Of a stretch of DNA of 6,553 nt, positions 1-6,534 are shown in pieces (positions within the stretch are counted from its first letter, which is position 1; each line of letters opens with the position of its first letter). The stretch is taken from NCBI GenBank assembly GCA_024691145.1, contig JAILNW010000025.1, positions 1 to 6,553 of the forward strand, read 5' to 3'. The position numbers were made by a program, and so were the translations under genes. This DNA is from Lachnospiraceae bacterium (GTDB taxonomy: Bacteria > Bacillota > Clostridia > Lachnospirales > Lachnospiraceae). The notes under the pieces were generated by a model. It saw only the letters and a program-made list of their open reading frames with translations. It was not told the DNA's origin and did not search any database.

Positions 1-566
1 GCTTTACCCTGAATAAGATCACTATTAATATATTTCAGCAACGTTTTTATATATTTATGAATGTTCTTTTTATTATTACTATTATAATTGAATTCCTTCT
101 TACAATCTCTAAGCTGCAATTCATATTCTGTCTGAATTCCCATCATTGTAGAAGTCGCATAGTGGGCAACCTCCACATCATCACTTATCTGAGCCTTTTT
201 TAGTACATTAAAATATTCTTCAGGATTCTTACGTAATATATTCAGCATAAGTTCTCGTCTTAGAGACGTGTCATTCATAAGAAGTGCTTCCTCTAAAGGA
301 ATTGTAATATCATCATCTTCACTGCTGTAAGCTCTGTTCATTAATCTGATTTCTTCATAATTAATATTTGAAGAATATACTTCATCTATTCTTGAACCTA
401 AAAGTTCTTCCTTTATATTAAATTCATTAACAGAAATCAGAATAATACCGATAAATGGCATAAATCCTGCAATAATCAGTAGTACCGGCTCAGATTTAAT
501 ATAATTCTTTTTTTTCATATATACAGCCAAAGCCATAATAAGTATATGTATAATTAATAAAACCAT
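1..566 (-). CDS. pelE: PelE-like membrane/helical-repeat protein, 3' end cut off by the window
   Basis: The first 188 codons are visible, and the rest of the gene lies beyond the left edge. Two hydrophobic helices sit at about residues 2-16 and 27-46, separated by a short Lys-rich loop (MKKKNYIK). A soluble helical region follows. Residues about 89-148 look like a TPR/HEAT-type helical repeat, with a PLEEALLMND start, LRRELMLNIL, then NPEEYFNVLKKA and a VAHYATSTMMGIQ helix. P. aeruginosa PelE has this plan of two membrane helices followed by TPRs, and there it works with PelD to activate the PelF/PelG polymerase-exporter. The ATG at 566 is 13 nt after the stop of the PelD-like gene. Its AGGGG ribosome site (576-580) overlaps that stop by one base, which suggests translational coupling. 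I assign PelE from architecture and gene neighbourhood. The C-terminal repeats that would confirm it are outside the window. Confidence 0.72.
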   Translation of the reverse strand, partial: MVLLIIHILIMALAVYMKKKNYIKSEPVLLIIAGFMPFIGIILISVNEFNIKEELLGSRIDEVYSSNINYEEIRLMNRAYSSEDDDITIPLEEALLMNDTSLRRELMLNILRKNPEEYFNVLKKAQISDDVEVAHYATSTMMGIQTEYELQLRDCKKEFNYNSNNKKNIHKYIKTLLKYINSDLIQGK

Positions 567-575
567 CGTAAATTA

Positions 576-580
576 CCCCT
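576..580 (-). promoter_or_regulatory. Ribosome binding site of the pelE-like gene
   Basis: AGGGG on the minus strand lies 9 nt before the ATG at 566. Its first base is the last base of the upstream TAA stop codon (580-582). The site therefore supports the chosen start and suggests that ribosomes finishing the PelD-like gene re-initiate here. Confidence 0.7.
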
Positions 581-2850
581 TATATTGCAAGTTTTTCAAT
601 TATTCTGTCTTTAACCTCATTTATATGTTCTTCATCTGTCTGGCTAAGAAGTATGCATATTGAGCCATCTTCTTTTTCACCAATAATATCCTCACTTCTT
701 ATAACATCATTAATCTTATCTGAAAGTTTAATTATATTATCTCTTTCTTCATTAAGGTCATAAATGTAATAATCAGCAATTCCTTCTTTTTTCATCTTAT
801 CCTTTACATATACAATATCCTTAAATGTGCTGTATTCTACTATTGGTGTTCCTGGAATAACAGAAATCTTTTCTAACATTTCATACTTGTCCAGAGCACG
901 AACCAGTGAAGTATTAATTAAGCCTGTTAAAATCTGGAATTTATTGGCATATTCATAATTCATATTATCTGTATCAACATCCTGAAGTACAATCATTCCT
1001 ACTAATTTGTTGTCTTTTTTAATTGCACTTGCATATGAAGGATATCCTTCTGTACAATCAGTATTTACATAATACTCCTCTTCCTCAAGTACTTCTAAAA
1101 TGTCTTTATAATTCTCAAGATCTATGGAATAATTATGCTCTGCATTAATCTCTTTGGATGAGGCAACATTTCTTCCATATTTTCTTTTTTCATCAAACTT
1201 ATAAAATATTACACTTTTACATTCAAGAAATTCCTCAAGAGTAATAACAGCTTCATACATAACTCTTTCTGGATTGCTTCTGTTAAGTTTCTTTACAGCA
1301 TCATATATTTTTCCATAACTGTCATTAAACCCTATTATCTGTTTCTTGAACTTTTCCTTTGATTCTATTGCCTTGGCATACAAATCGTTAATAAATATAA
1401 ACTTCTCTTCTAAATCTTCATTCTGCATCTTTAAATTATCAATTTCATCATCTTTCTTCTTAATGCAGTATCTTGGAATAAGTGCTGCAAGCAAATATGC
1501 TGCTATATTGCACCAGTTACCAATATTGTAAATAAGAATTCCAGGCTCAATGTAGTAATCTTTCTCATAAATAAATCCTATAGTTGAAAGAGCCGCACTG
1601 AATAAACTGATTCTTCCTCCGTATAATATAGAACAAAGAGTTACGAAAACAAATCGTAAATCTATATAATTTATTCCAAGATGATTTTTCATAAAATAGC
1701 TAAGTATTTCTACACATATCCAATATCCAAATACTTTAAAATAACTGGTAATATTTTTGATACTATTTCTTCTGGATACACTCTTTAATCTGCCTGTTAT
1801 CTCATCTATGTTTTGTTTTATCTGTGGAACAACACGGTTAATATAATTAATAACATCATCTTTAGGATACCAGCCATATAAATCCCTAAGATTATTATTA
1901 TCTTTGAAAATCTTTTGCTGCTTTTCTTCCATATGTTCCAACACATCTTCATATGACACAGGTATAGCATCGTTATAACGTGAATAATTAACATCAATAT
2001 TATTACTTTTTATACTGCGTTTAATCTCTTTGCATATTTTTTCAAAGTTAATAGTATTAGAGCCGCTAATATAAAAACATCTGTACCCTTCCTGCTGCTC
2101 ATTAATCATTCTTACTAAAATACTGGCAACATCTTTAAGGCTTATAAAATCAGTAACCTGATCCTTTGCCCCACTTACTTTCACTTTTTGTTTTATAATG
2201 GCATTATAAATCCACTTATTAATTCTTGACTTTCCTTCTGCATTATCAAATATGTAAGGTATCTTTAATACCGTCATATTAAGATTATGTTTTGCACAAA
2301 ATGTTTTACATAATTCATCACATGCATTAAGTACAACATTTCTTGCAGACAGTTTTTCATCATTGGATTCATCAATGTCATTACACATGTAATCATTGGT
2401 TGTAATATAGAAAAAATTCTTTACATTAGAGTTAGTGCTGTTAAACAATACACTTTCCAAATTTTCAAGTTCGTTATAAAGTCTCTTTTTTCCATCTAAA
2501 GAACATGATATATATAAAAGACTGTCAATGTCGTATGCACTGATAATATCACATAAATCAATGTCCTTATTTACCTTTATTTTTTTCTTTATAACATTTT
2601 TGTGCTTGCCCTTCTGACATTTTAAGAGATAGTCAGAATATTCAAGCAAATCATCATTATCATATGATTCTTCCATAATCATATCTTTAGAATTATCAGA
2701 ACTATAATCAGCATCTTCATATGCTGTAATCTTGTCTCCACACAGCCTGTCAACGTTTTTTCCAAATATTATTACTTCATCATCCTTAGCCAGCTGTTCA
2801 CAAAAAACTCTGGATATTAAACTAAGACTTCCCGTCAATAATGTACTCAC
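580..2850 (-). CDS. pelD: PelD-type c-di-GMP receptor with N-terminal degenerate SDR domain
   Basis: The protein has 756 residues and starts at GTG, with AAAGGGG 9 nt upstream. Residues 1 to about 345 form an extended short-chain dehydrogenase/epimerase-like domain. It has TGSLSLIS at 6-13, VTDFISLKDVA at 232-242 and LYGWYP at 324-329. The TGxxGxxG glycines are replaced by serines, and the YxxxK position reads RNVVL, so it is probably catalytically dead. Four membrane helices follow at about 372-388, 394-410, 412-428 and 437-460, then a charged coiled coil (about 463-505) and a GAF-like domain (about 526-655). The C-terminal domain is a degenerate GGDEF (about 667-754): EDGSI (727-731) replaces GGDEF, while the RxxD inhibitory site is kept (R718, D721) with the normal five-residue spacing. 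The membrane-GAF-dead GGDEF layout and the RxxD site are the signature of PelD, which binds c-di-GMP and switches on Pel synthesis with PelE, PelF and PelG. It lies 54 nt after the DUF2194 gene, in the same operon. The role of the SDR part is unknown; it could bind a nucleotide sugar or act as a scaffold. Confidence 0.85.
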   Translation of the reverse strand: MSTLLTGSLSLISRVFCEQLAKDDEVIIFGKNVDRLCGDKITAYEDADYSSDNSKDMIMEESYDNDDLLEYSDYLLKCQKGKHKNVIKKKIKVNKDIDLCDIISAYDIDSLLYISCSLDGKKRLYNELENLESVLFNSTNSNVKNFFYITTNDYMCNDIDESNDEKLSARNVVLNACDELCKTFCAKHNLNMTVLKIPYIFDNAEGKSRINKWIYNAIIKQKVKVSGAKDQVTDFISLKDVASILVRMINEQQEGYRCFYISGSNTINFEKICKEIKRSIKSNNIDVNYSRYNDAIPVSYEDVLEHMEEKQQKIFKDNNNLRDLYGWYPKDDVINYINRVVPQIKQNIDEITGRLKSVSRRNSIKNITSYFKVFGYWICVEILSYFMKNHLGINYIDLRFVFVTLCSILYGGRISLFSAALSTIGFIYEKDYYIEPGILIYNIGNWCNIAAYLLAALIPRYCIKKKDDEIDNLKMQNEDLEEKFIFINDLYAKAIESKEKFKKQIIGFNDSYGKIYDAVKKLNRSNPERVMYEAVITLEEFLECKSVIFYKFDEKRKYGRNVASSKEINAEHNYSIDLENYKDILEVLEEEEYYVNTDCTEGYPSYASAIKKDNKLVGMIVLQDVDTDNMNYEYANKFQILTGLINTSLVRALDKYEMLEKISVIPGTPIVEYSTFKDIVYVKDKMKKEGIADYYIYDLNEERDNIIKLSDKINDVIRSEDIIGEKEDGSICILLSQTDEEHINEVKDRIIEKLAI

Positions 2851-2859
2851 GTCAAATTT

Positions 2860-2866
2860 CCCCTTT
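2860..2866 (-). promoter_or_regulatory. Ribosome binding site that decides the GTG start of pelD
   Basis: AAAGGGG on the minus strand lies 9 nt upstream of the GTG at 2850-2848. It supports the GTG as the true start. The Rossmann-like TG motif then begins at residue 6, where an SDR fold normally starts. Confidence 0.7.
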
Positions 2867-2904
2867 CCAGCCTAATAAGTTATGTCAACATGTTTAATCT
2901 ATAC

Positions 2905-4758
2905 TTACCTTTCTATAATTAACTCTGGTTTTTCCGCATGAATAAGATACAAATTACGTGCTACAGCCTTCATGCTTCCACCGTTAATTACTTCCTCTTT
3001 AGAATTATTTATATCAAAATCATCATTACCTGCAAGTTTATCATCATTAAGTCTAATTAAAAGGTATGCTTCATCACAAAATCCTCCAAGGCTTATATGG
3101 ATATTACTGCCTTCTCTGTAGGTTTTAACTGACAAATTGTCAAAACGCTTTACAGCTTCAGCCATATCACTTCCACAAAGATTTCTGATATCTGGTGCAG
3201 CTGCTTTTAAATAATCAAGATATCTTCTAAACTGATTATCGAGACTTTCCCAGCCCTCTAATGCACCTCTGTCAGGATCAAGAGCATCATCAGGATGTGT
3301 AAAGTGTGTCTGGACAAAATGGTAATTAAGTTCAGAAAATGCCGACATATAATCATCACTTGCAAGATTACAGCCAGAAGTTATTCTTGGTGTATTAATA
3401 AGTCCATAATCACCCACTTCAAATTCCTGTTCATAAACACAGTTACCTTCCCAATATGAAGCGGCAATTGCTTTAAGCCCTGGAACATTCTCAGCAAGTA
3501 CTTCCCTTCCTTCTTTTGATATAACATTTGAAGGAGGAACATAAACTGCAAAATCCTGCTTAGGAAATAGTTCCTTGCCAAAGTCGTACATTGCCTTAAC
3601 TGCACCTGCCATATCTTCCTTTGATTCCCATAATTCATAAGAATCATATAATCCCTGATAGTCAAATCCCTTAAGGCACAATGGCATATGATTAAATCCA
3701 TGCCAGCCTAACTCATTTCCTCTATTTAAAAATGTATTGCCAAGATACTTGAACATCTTTGTATCTGCAGTTACATTAAATGGCGCTGTCATATACCTAT
3801 CATAGTTTTCAACAAGGAATCCCGTATGTATAATGCCATACTCCTGTTCCCAGGAAAACACATCCTTTAACCATATATCTGTATAAAAGGTTTCAACATT
3901 TACTCCATAATCCTTTGTAATATACTGATTATTTTCTTCAAGTATTGGCAAAGGATAATCATCAATGTAAAATGATGAGCCATTAATTACAGGATATACC
4001 ATATAGTCTCCAAGCAAACTATAAGCTGTACCAAATATTCCCCTGTAACCCTTTCCATAAACATTCATATTAATACATACAAAAGTTCCATCTCCATAGT
4101 TATTCTCCCATAGAATAGGAATTCCCTTATCTGATTCAATTATAACTCTTGCCTCTTTTGCTAATGATAATTCTAAACATAAAATGCTGGAATTATCAAT
4201 CTTATAAGTTTCGCTGCCACCTATCATATAATTATCTTTAACTGTAAGTGTATTAACGATACTATTCTGGGAGCCATAACTTATAATTCCAAACTTGTCA
4301 TAACAAATAGAAAAATTATTCTCTGGCTCAAAACTCGCCATGGACATCAGATTGCCTCCAAGTCTGACCCATTCTAACAATGCCTTCATACTTTCACCGT
4401 TAAATACTTTTAAATTGGAAAATGCCAATATAGCCTTATTGTAATCATTAATATTATCAGGGAGATTGCCATTAGCAACATCAAATATATCATAGTTCAC
4501 TTTAAAATCGTGAAGTACTCTGTTAATGTCCTTTTCATAATTAGAATTAATTTTTACAGATGAATCAACCAGAATTACAGTGTCCTTCTCCCCTTCTACA
4601 GAATCAGTAAATCCAATACGTTCTGTCTTTTCAAAATCATAAACTTTCGTTAATTCAATATTATTACGTGTAATACCGACTCTTTCCACAATAACGAAAA
4701 CCGTCAGCAACAACATTGCCACAAGTGGCATAATATGTTGTATTAATTTAAGCCTCAT
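2905..4758 (-). CDS. DUF2194 membrane-anchored polysaccharide deacetylase-like protein (PelA deacetylase counterpart)
   Basis: The protein has 617 residues from the ATG at 4758. An in-frame TTG 45 nt upstream (4803) would add 15 residues, but the Shine-Dalgarno sequence sits inside that extension, so I reject it. A signal-anchor helix at about 5-25 should place the rest outside the cell. Residues about 58-240 look like an alpha/beta class I glutamine-amidotransferase-like domain (VILVDSS, then LLEWVRLGGNLM). Residues about 258-540 carry the deacetylase core: FYIDDYP (D266, D267), GWHGFNH (H353 and H357, an HxxxH metal pair), VYVPPSN (405-411) and FVQTHFTHPDD (H485, H488). These match the Asp-His-His metal site of CE4/PelA-type deacetylases. 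A beta-rich tail follows from about 545. PelA of Pseudomonas has an N-terminal hydrolase before similar domains, and that hydrolase is absent here, as in the deacetylase-only PelA of Gram-positive pel operons. The likely job is partial deacetylation of the exported amino-sugar polymer. Activity and polymer identity are inferred. Confidence 0.8.
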   Translation of the reverse strand: MRLKLIQHIMPLVAMLLLTVFVIVERVGITRNNIELTKVYDFEKTERIGFTDSVEGEKDTVILVDSSVKINSNYEKDINRVLHDFKVNYDIFDVANGNLPDNINDYNKAILAFSNLKVFNGESMKALLEWVRLGGNLMSMASFEPENNFSICYDKFGIISYGSQNSIVNTLTVKDNYMIGGSETYKIDNSSILCLELSLAKEARVIIESDKGIPILWENNYGDGTFVCINMNVYGKGYRGIFGTAYSLLGDYMVYPVINGSSFYIDDYPLPILEENNQYITKDYGVNVETFYTDIWLKDVFSWEQEYGIIHTGFLVENYDRYMTAPFNVTADTKMFKYLGNTFLNRGNELGWHGFNHMPLCLKGFDYQGLYDSYELWESKEDMAGAVKAMYDFGKELFPKQDFAVYVPPSNVISKEGREVLAENVPGLKAIAASYWEGNCVYEQEFEVGDYGLINTPRITSGCNLASDDYMSAFSELNYHFVQTHFTHPDDALDPDRGALEGWESLDNQFRRYLDYLKAAAPDIRNLCGSDMAEAVKRFDNLSVKTYREGSNIHISLGGFCDEAYLLIRLNDDKLAGNDDFDINNSKEEVINGGSMKAVARNLYLIHAEKPELIIER

Positions 4759-4762
4759 ACAA

Positions 4763-4776
4763 CCTGTCCTTTCCTC
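4763..4776 (-). promoter_or_regulatory. Ribosome binding site that decides the start of the DUF2194 gene
   Basis: The purine-rich run GAGGAAAGGACAGG lies just before the ATG at 4758, with AAAGG 9 nt away. It falls inside the extension that would be read from the TTG at 4803, so the ATG is the better start. Confidence 0.7.
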
Positions 4777-4827
4777 AATTACCCTTAACTTATCATAAAA
4801 CAACTCTTTATTTTCAAAACATTAAAT

Positions 4828-4856
4828 ATTATAATATATATTATTATCAATTTCAA
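4828..4856 (-). promoter_or_regulatory. Sigma-A type promoter of the pel-like operon
   Basis: The minus strand reads TTGAAA (4851-4856), a 17-bp AT-rich spacer and a perfect TATAAT (4828-4833). Transcription would start near 4821, giving a leader of about 60 nt before the ATG at 4758. It lies between the terminator of the upstream peptidase gene and the first gene of the operon, where a promoter is expected. The AT-rich background makes chance -10 boxes common. The good -35, the ideal spacing and the location make this one convincing. Confidence 0.75.
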
Positions 4857-4890
4857 GCAAAATTTAAATATTTTATCATTATTTCTAAAT

Positions 4891-4974
4891 GTTAATATTC
4901 CGTAACACTCTGTCGCTTTCAATTATTGTTCTCGTATAACATTTATTTGTAATTTTTAAATCTTCAATATTAAC
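4891..4974. repeat. Widely spaced 9-bp inverted repeat upstream of the operon promoter
   Basis: GTTAATATT at 4891-4899 and its exact reverse complement AATATTAAC at 4966-4974 flank 66 nt of AT-rich, gene-free DNA. Both arms lie upstream (on the minus strand) of the -35 box. They could be half-sites for a regulator of the exopolysaccharide operon. Both arms are almost purely A/T and could arise by chance. The rest of the gap between 4759 and 5057 holds only the promoter and terminator listed separately. Confidence 0.2.
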
Positions 4975-4993
4975 CTATCATAACATTATAAAT

Positions 4994-5027
4994 AAGGAGC
5001 TGCTGCTTTTTCAAGCAACAGCTCCTT
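4994..5027 (-). terminator. Hairpin terminator after the cysteine peptidase gene
   Basis: A 15-bp stem (AAGGAGCTGTTGCTT pairing with AAGCAGCAGCTCCTT, one G-U pair) closes a GAAA loop. On the minus strand it begins 30 nt after the peptidase stop codon. It is the only strong, GC-containing hairpin in an otherwise AT-rich gap, so it probably ends the peptidase transcript and insulates the pel-like operon. The 3' side on the minus strand is only moderately U-rich (ATTTATAAT). The opposite strand has a better T-run, but no plus-strand gene is present that would use it. Confidence 0.7.
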
Positions 5028-5057
5028 GTATAGTATATATATTTTTTTAGAAGAGGC

Positions 5058-6521
5058 TTATTTTGGTGTAACAGTTTCCTGCCACGTAAATCTGTATCCT
5101 GCATATACAAATGATGTTCCTGATTGTGAATATGTACATGTCTGCATCTGGTGATTGCCGGAATTCCATAAAGTTATTGTATCACTAGTATATCCTACAA
5201 GTGTAACCGCATGTCCTCCTGCAAATGAATATGCACACATACATATAGGTTTCTTATTATTAATTGCTTCAGATATTGCCTGCATTGAAAGTGGATAGCT
5301 AATTGCTGAATATTCATATCCATAATGTGAAAGTGCATTCTGTATATCATATAATGTTCCACCATTGTCATATCCTATATGCATATAATCAGCTACATCA
5401 TATGCCTCTAACTGCTTCTTTCCTGAACGGTAATTTACAATTGTAGCCGTTGTGGCTGCCCAGCAAAGACCTCTTTCAATACCGTTCTTATCCTGCTGCA
5501 ATACATTACAGCCTTCCGTATTAAGAGTCTTTGCTCCATCTGTATCTACTAAAAATGGCTTATCAGAATATGCTCCAATTCCGCTTCCAGGTTCAATATT
5601 GTCAGGTGTTACAGGATCCACTGGAGTTACAGGGTCTACTGGCTGTGGATCTACCGGACCGCATGTTACAGGTGGAAATGTTACAACAATATCATCCCAG
5701 TTGCCATCGTCCCAGCTGTCATCGTTCCAGTCATCCCAGCCTCTGTCTTCACCACTGTCATTTCCAGGGAAAAAGCTATCCCACCATTTTCTTATAATAT
5801 CAAATATAAAACTCTTATATTCCTCACTAAATTCCTCATTACATTTTGCAATTGATTTTGTAATATCCTCTGAATCCATAAAAGTATCAGTAACCTTACT
5901 TTCCTCTACATTTAATGATATCTTATCTTCTACTGTATTAATAATCTCTTCATATGTTGCATCCTTTGAAAACTCTTCAACTTCTCCACTTATGTAGTCA
6001 TAATTTGCAACTTCCATAACTAATGTTTTATCTTCACTTTTTGCAACAACATTACCCTCTTCTACGCAAAGGAGATATCTCTCATCTTTATTCTCCTGTA
6101 ATTTGTTAAGCTTATCCGCATAATTTTTTCCCAGTGATGCATTCCACATATCACCATCTTTAAAAACATTGAGAATAAGCTTGATTTCCTCCCCTTCCAT
6201 AACTGGAAAACTGTAAATAACCTCATCAGACTGTGACATTACCGTAAATGGCTGGCCTAATGTAAGTTTTGAATAATCATCGATTTTAACTCCAAAACCT
6301 TCTTCATTGTCGTAAACATCAGACATAAGTTTTCCTGTTACATTCTTGGCATATTCCTTAACATCCTCTGGTGCTTCAATTGAGGACAAAGTAAGTGAAA
6401 TATTATTAATTACTGCACTTTCATCATAAGCTGCAAATGATCTGATGCCCATATTGGCTCCTACAATAATTCCACAGGTAAGCATACCTATTCCAGCTGC
6501 CTTTAAAAACTTCTTTTTCAT
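5058..6521 (-). CDS. Secreted papain-like (C39/clan CA) cysteine peptidase with acidic Trp-rich linker
   Basis: The protein has 487 residues from the ATG at 6521, which has GGAGG 8 nt upstream. An upstream in-frame TTG at 6536 lies before the ribosome site and is rejected. A Sec signal peptide (MKKKFLKAAG, hydrophobic core to about 23) probably ends at SFA-AY near residue 30. Residues about 35-245 are a putative pro-region or inhibitory domain that I do not recognise; it includes LTLGQPFTV and a FPVMEGEEIKLIL strand region. Next come an acidic Trp/Asp/Asn-rich stretch (about 257-277), a Pro-rich PVDPVT linker (289-306) and a C-terminal catalytic domain (about 320-480). The catalytic residues are Cys353 in LCWAATTATIVNY, His437 in GGHAVTLVGY and probably Asn453 in LWNSGNH. 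The oxyanion Gln is probably Q342 or Q343, ten or eleven residues before the Cys, further away than in papain. It is likely exported and self-processed. Substrate is unknown. A terminator separates it from the pel-like operon, so co-function is only a possibility. Confidence 0.82.
   Translation of the reverse strand: MKKKFLKAAGIGMLTCGIIVGANMGIRSFAAYDESAVINNISLTLSSIEAPEDVKEYAKNVTGKLMSDVYDNEEGFGVKIDDYSKLTLGQPFTVMSQSDEVIYSFPVMEGEEIKLILNVFKDGDMWNASLGKNYADKLNKLQENKDERYLLCVEEGNVVAKSEDKTLVMEVANYDYISGEVEEFSKDATYEEIINTVEDKISLNVEESKVTDTFMDSEDITKSIAKCNEEFSEEYKSFIFDIIRKWWDSFFPGNDSGEDRGWDDWNDDSWDDGNWDDIVVTFPPVTCGPVDPQPVDPVTPVDPVTPDNIEPGSGIGAYSDKPFLVDTDGAKTLNTEGCNVLQQDKNGIERGLCWAATTATIVNYRSGKKQLEAYDVADYMHIGYDNGGTLYDIQNALSHYGYEYSAISYPLSMQAISEAINNKKPICMCAYSFAGGHAVTLVGYTSDTITLWNSGNHQMQTCTYSQSGTSFVYAGYRFTWQETVTPK
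5607..5657 (-). repeat. Short in-frame tandem repeat encoding a PVDPVT linker
   Basis: Two adjacent 18-bp units (CCAGTAGACCCTGTAACT and CCAGTGGATCCTGTAACA, 15 of 18 identical), preceded by a partial copy, encode PVDPQ-PVDPVT-PVDPVT at residues 289-305 of the peptidase. This is a typical extended spacer between domains of a surface or secreted protein. It may vary in copy number between strains. Confidence 0.65.
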
Positions 6522-6529
6522 ATAAACTA

Positions 6530-6534
6530 CCTCC
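6530..6534 (-). promoter_or_regulatory. Ribosome binding site of the cysteine peptidase gene
   Basis: A perfect GGAGG on the minus strand lies 8 nt before the ATG at 6521. It fixes the start and excludes the TTG at 6536. The promoter of this gene must lie beyond the right edge, because only 32 bases upstream of the ATG are in the window. Confidence 0.75.

Noticed and set aside
1346..1531. Small plus-strand open frame
   Set aside because: It is antisense to the membrane and coiled-coil part of PelD, with no ribosome site and no partner gene on that strand.
2868..2889. TTGACA in the gap between the DUF2194 gene and pelD as a possible internal promoter
   Set aside because: No -10-like hexamer follows at 16-18 bp; that position holds the ribosome binding site of pelD.
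3381..3701. Minus-strand 106-codon open frame inside the DUF2194 gene
   Set aside because: It lies in another frame within the region coding the HxxxH motif and following residues of the real protein. The protein it would encode resembles nothing and has no start signal.
4759..4803. TTG-started N-terminal extension of the DUF2194 protein
   Set aside because: The extension (MFYDKLRVIEERTGC) translates the Shine-Dalgarno region, and the signal-anchor begins naturally at the internal ATG.
4759..4990. c-di-GMP (GEMM) riboswitch in the operon leader
   Set aside because: The leader after the proposed start is only about 60 nt, and none of the conserved GEMM blocks (CACGCAAA, GGTAGCC-like) are present on either strand.
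5452..5997. Plus-strand open frame with Ser/Thr-rich GSTGVTGSTG-like product
   Set aside because: It is the antisense shadow of the Pro-Val-Asp-Thr linker and neighbouring codons of the peptidase gene. It has no ribosome site and no recognisable domain.
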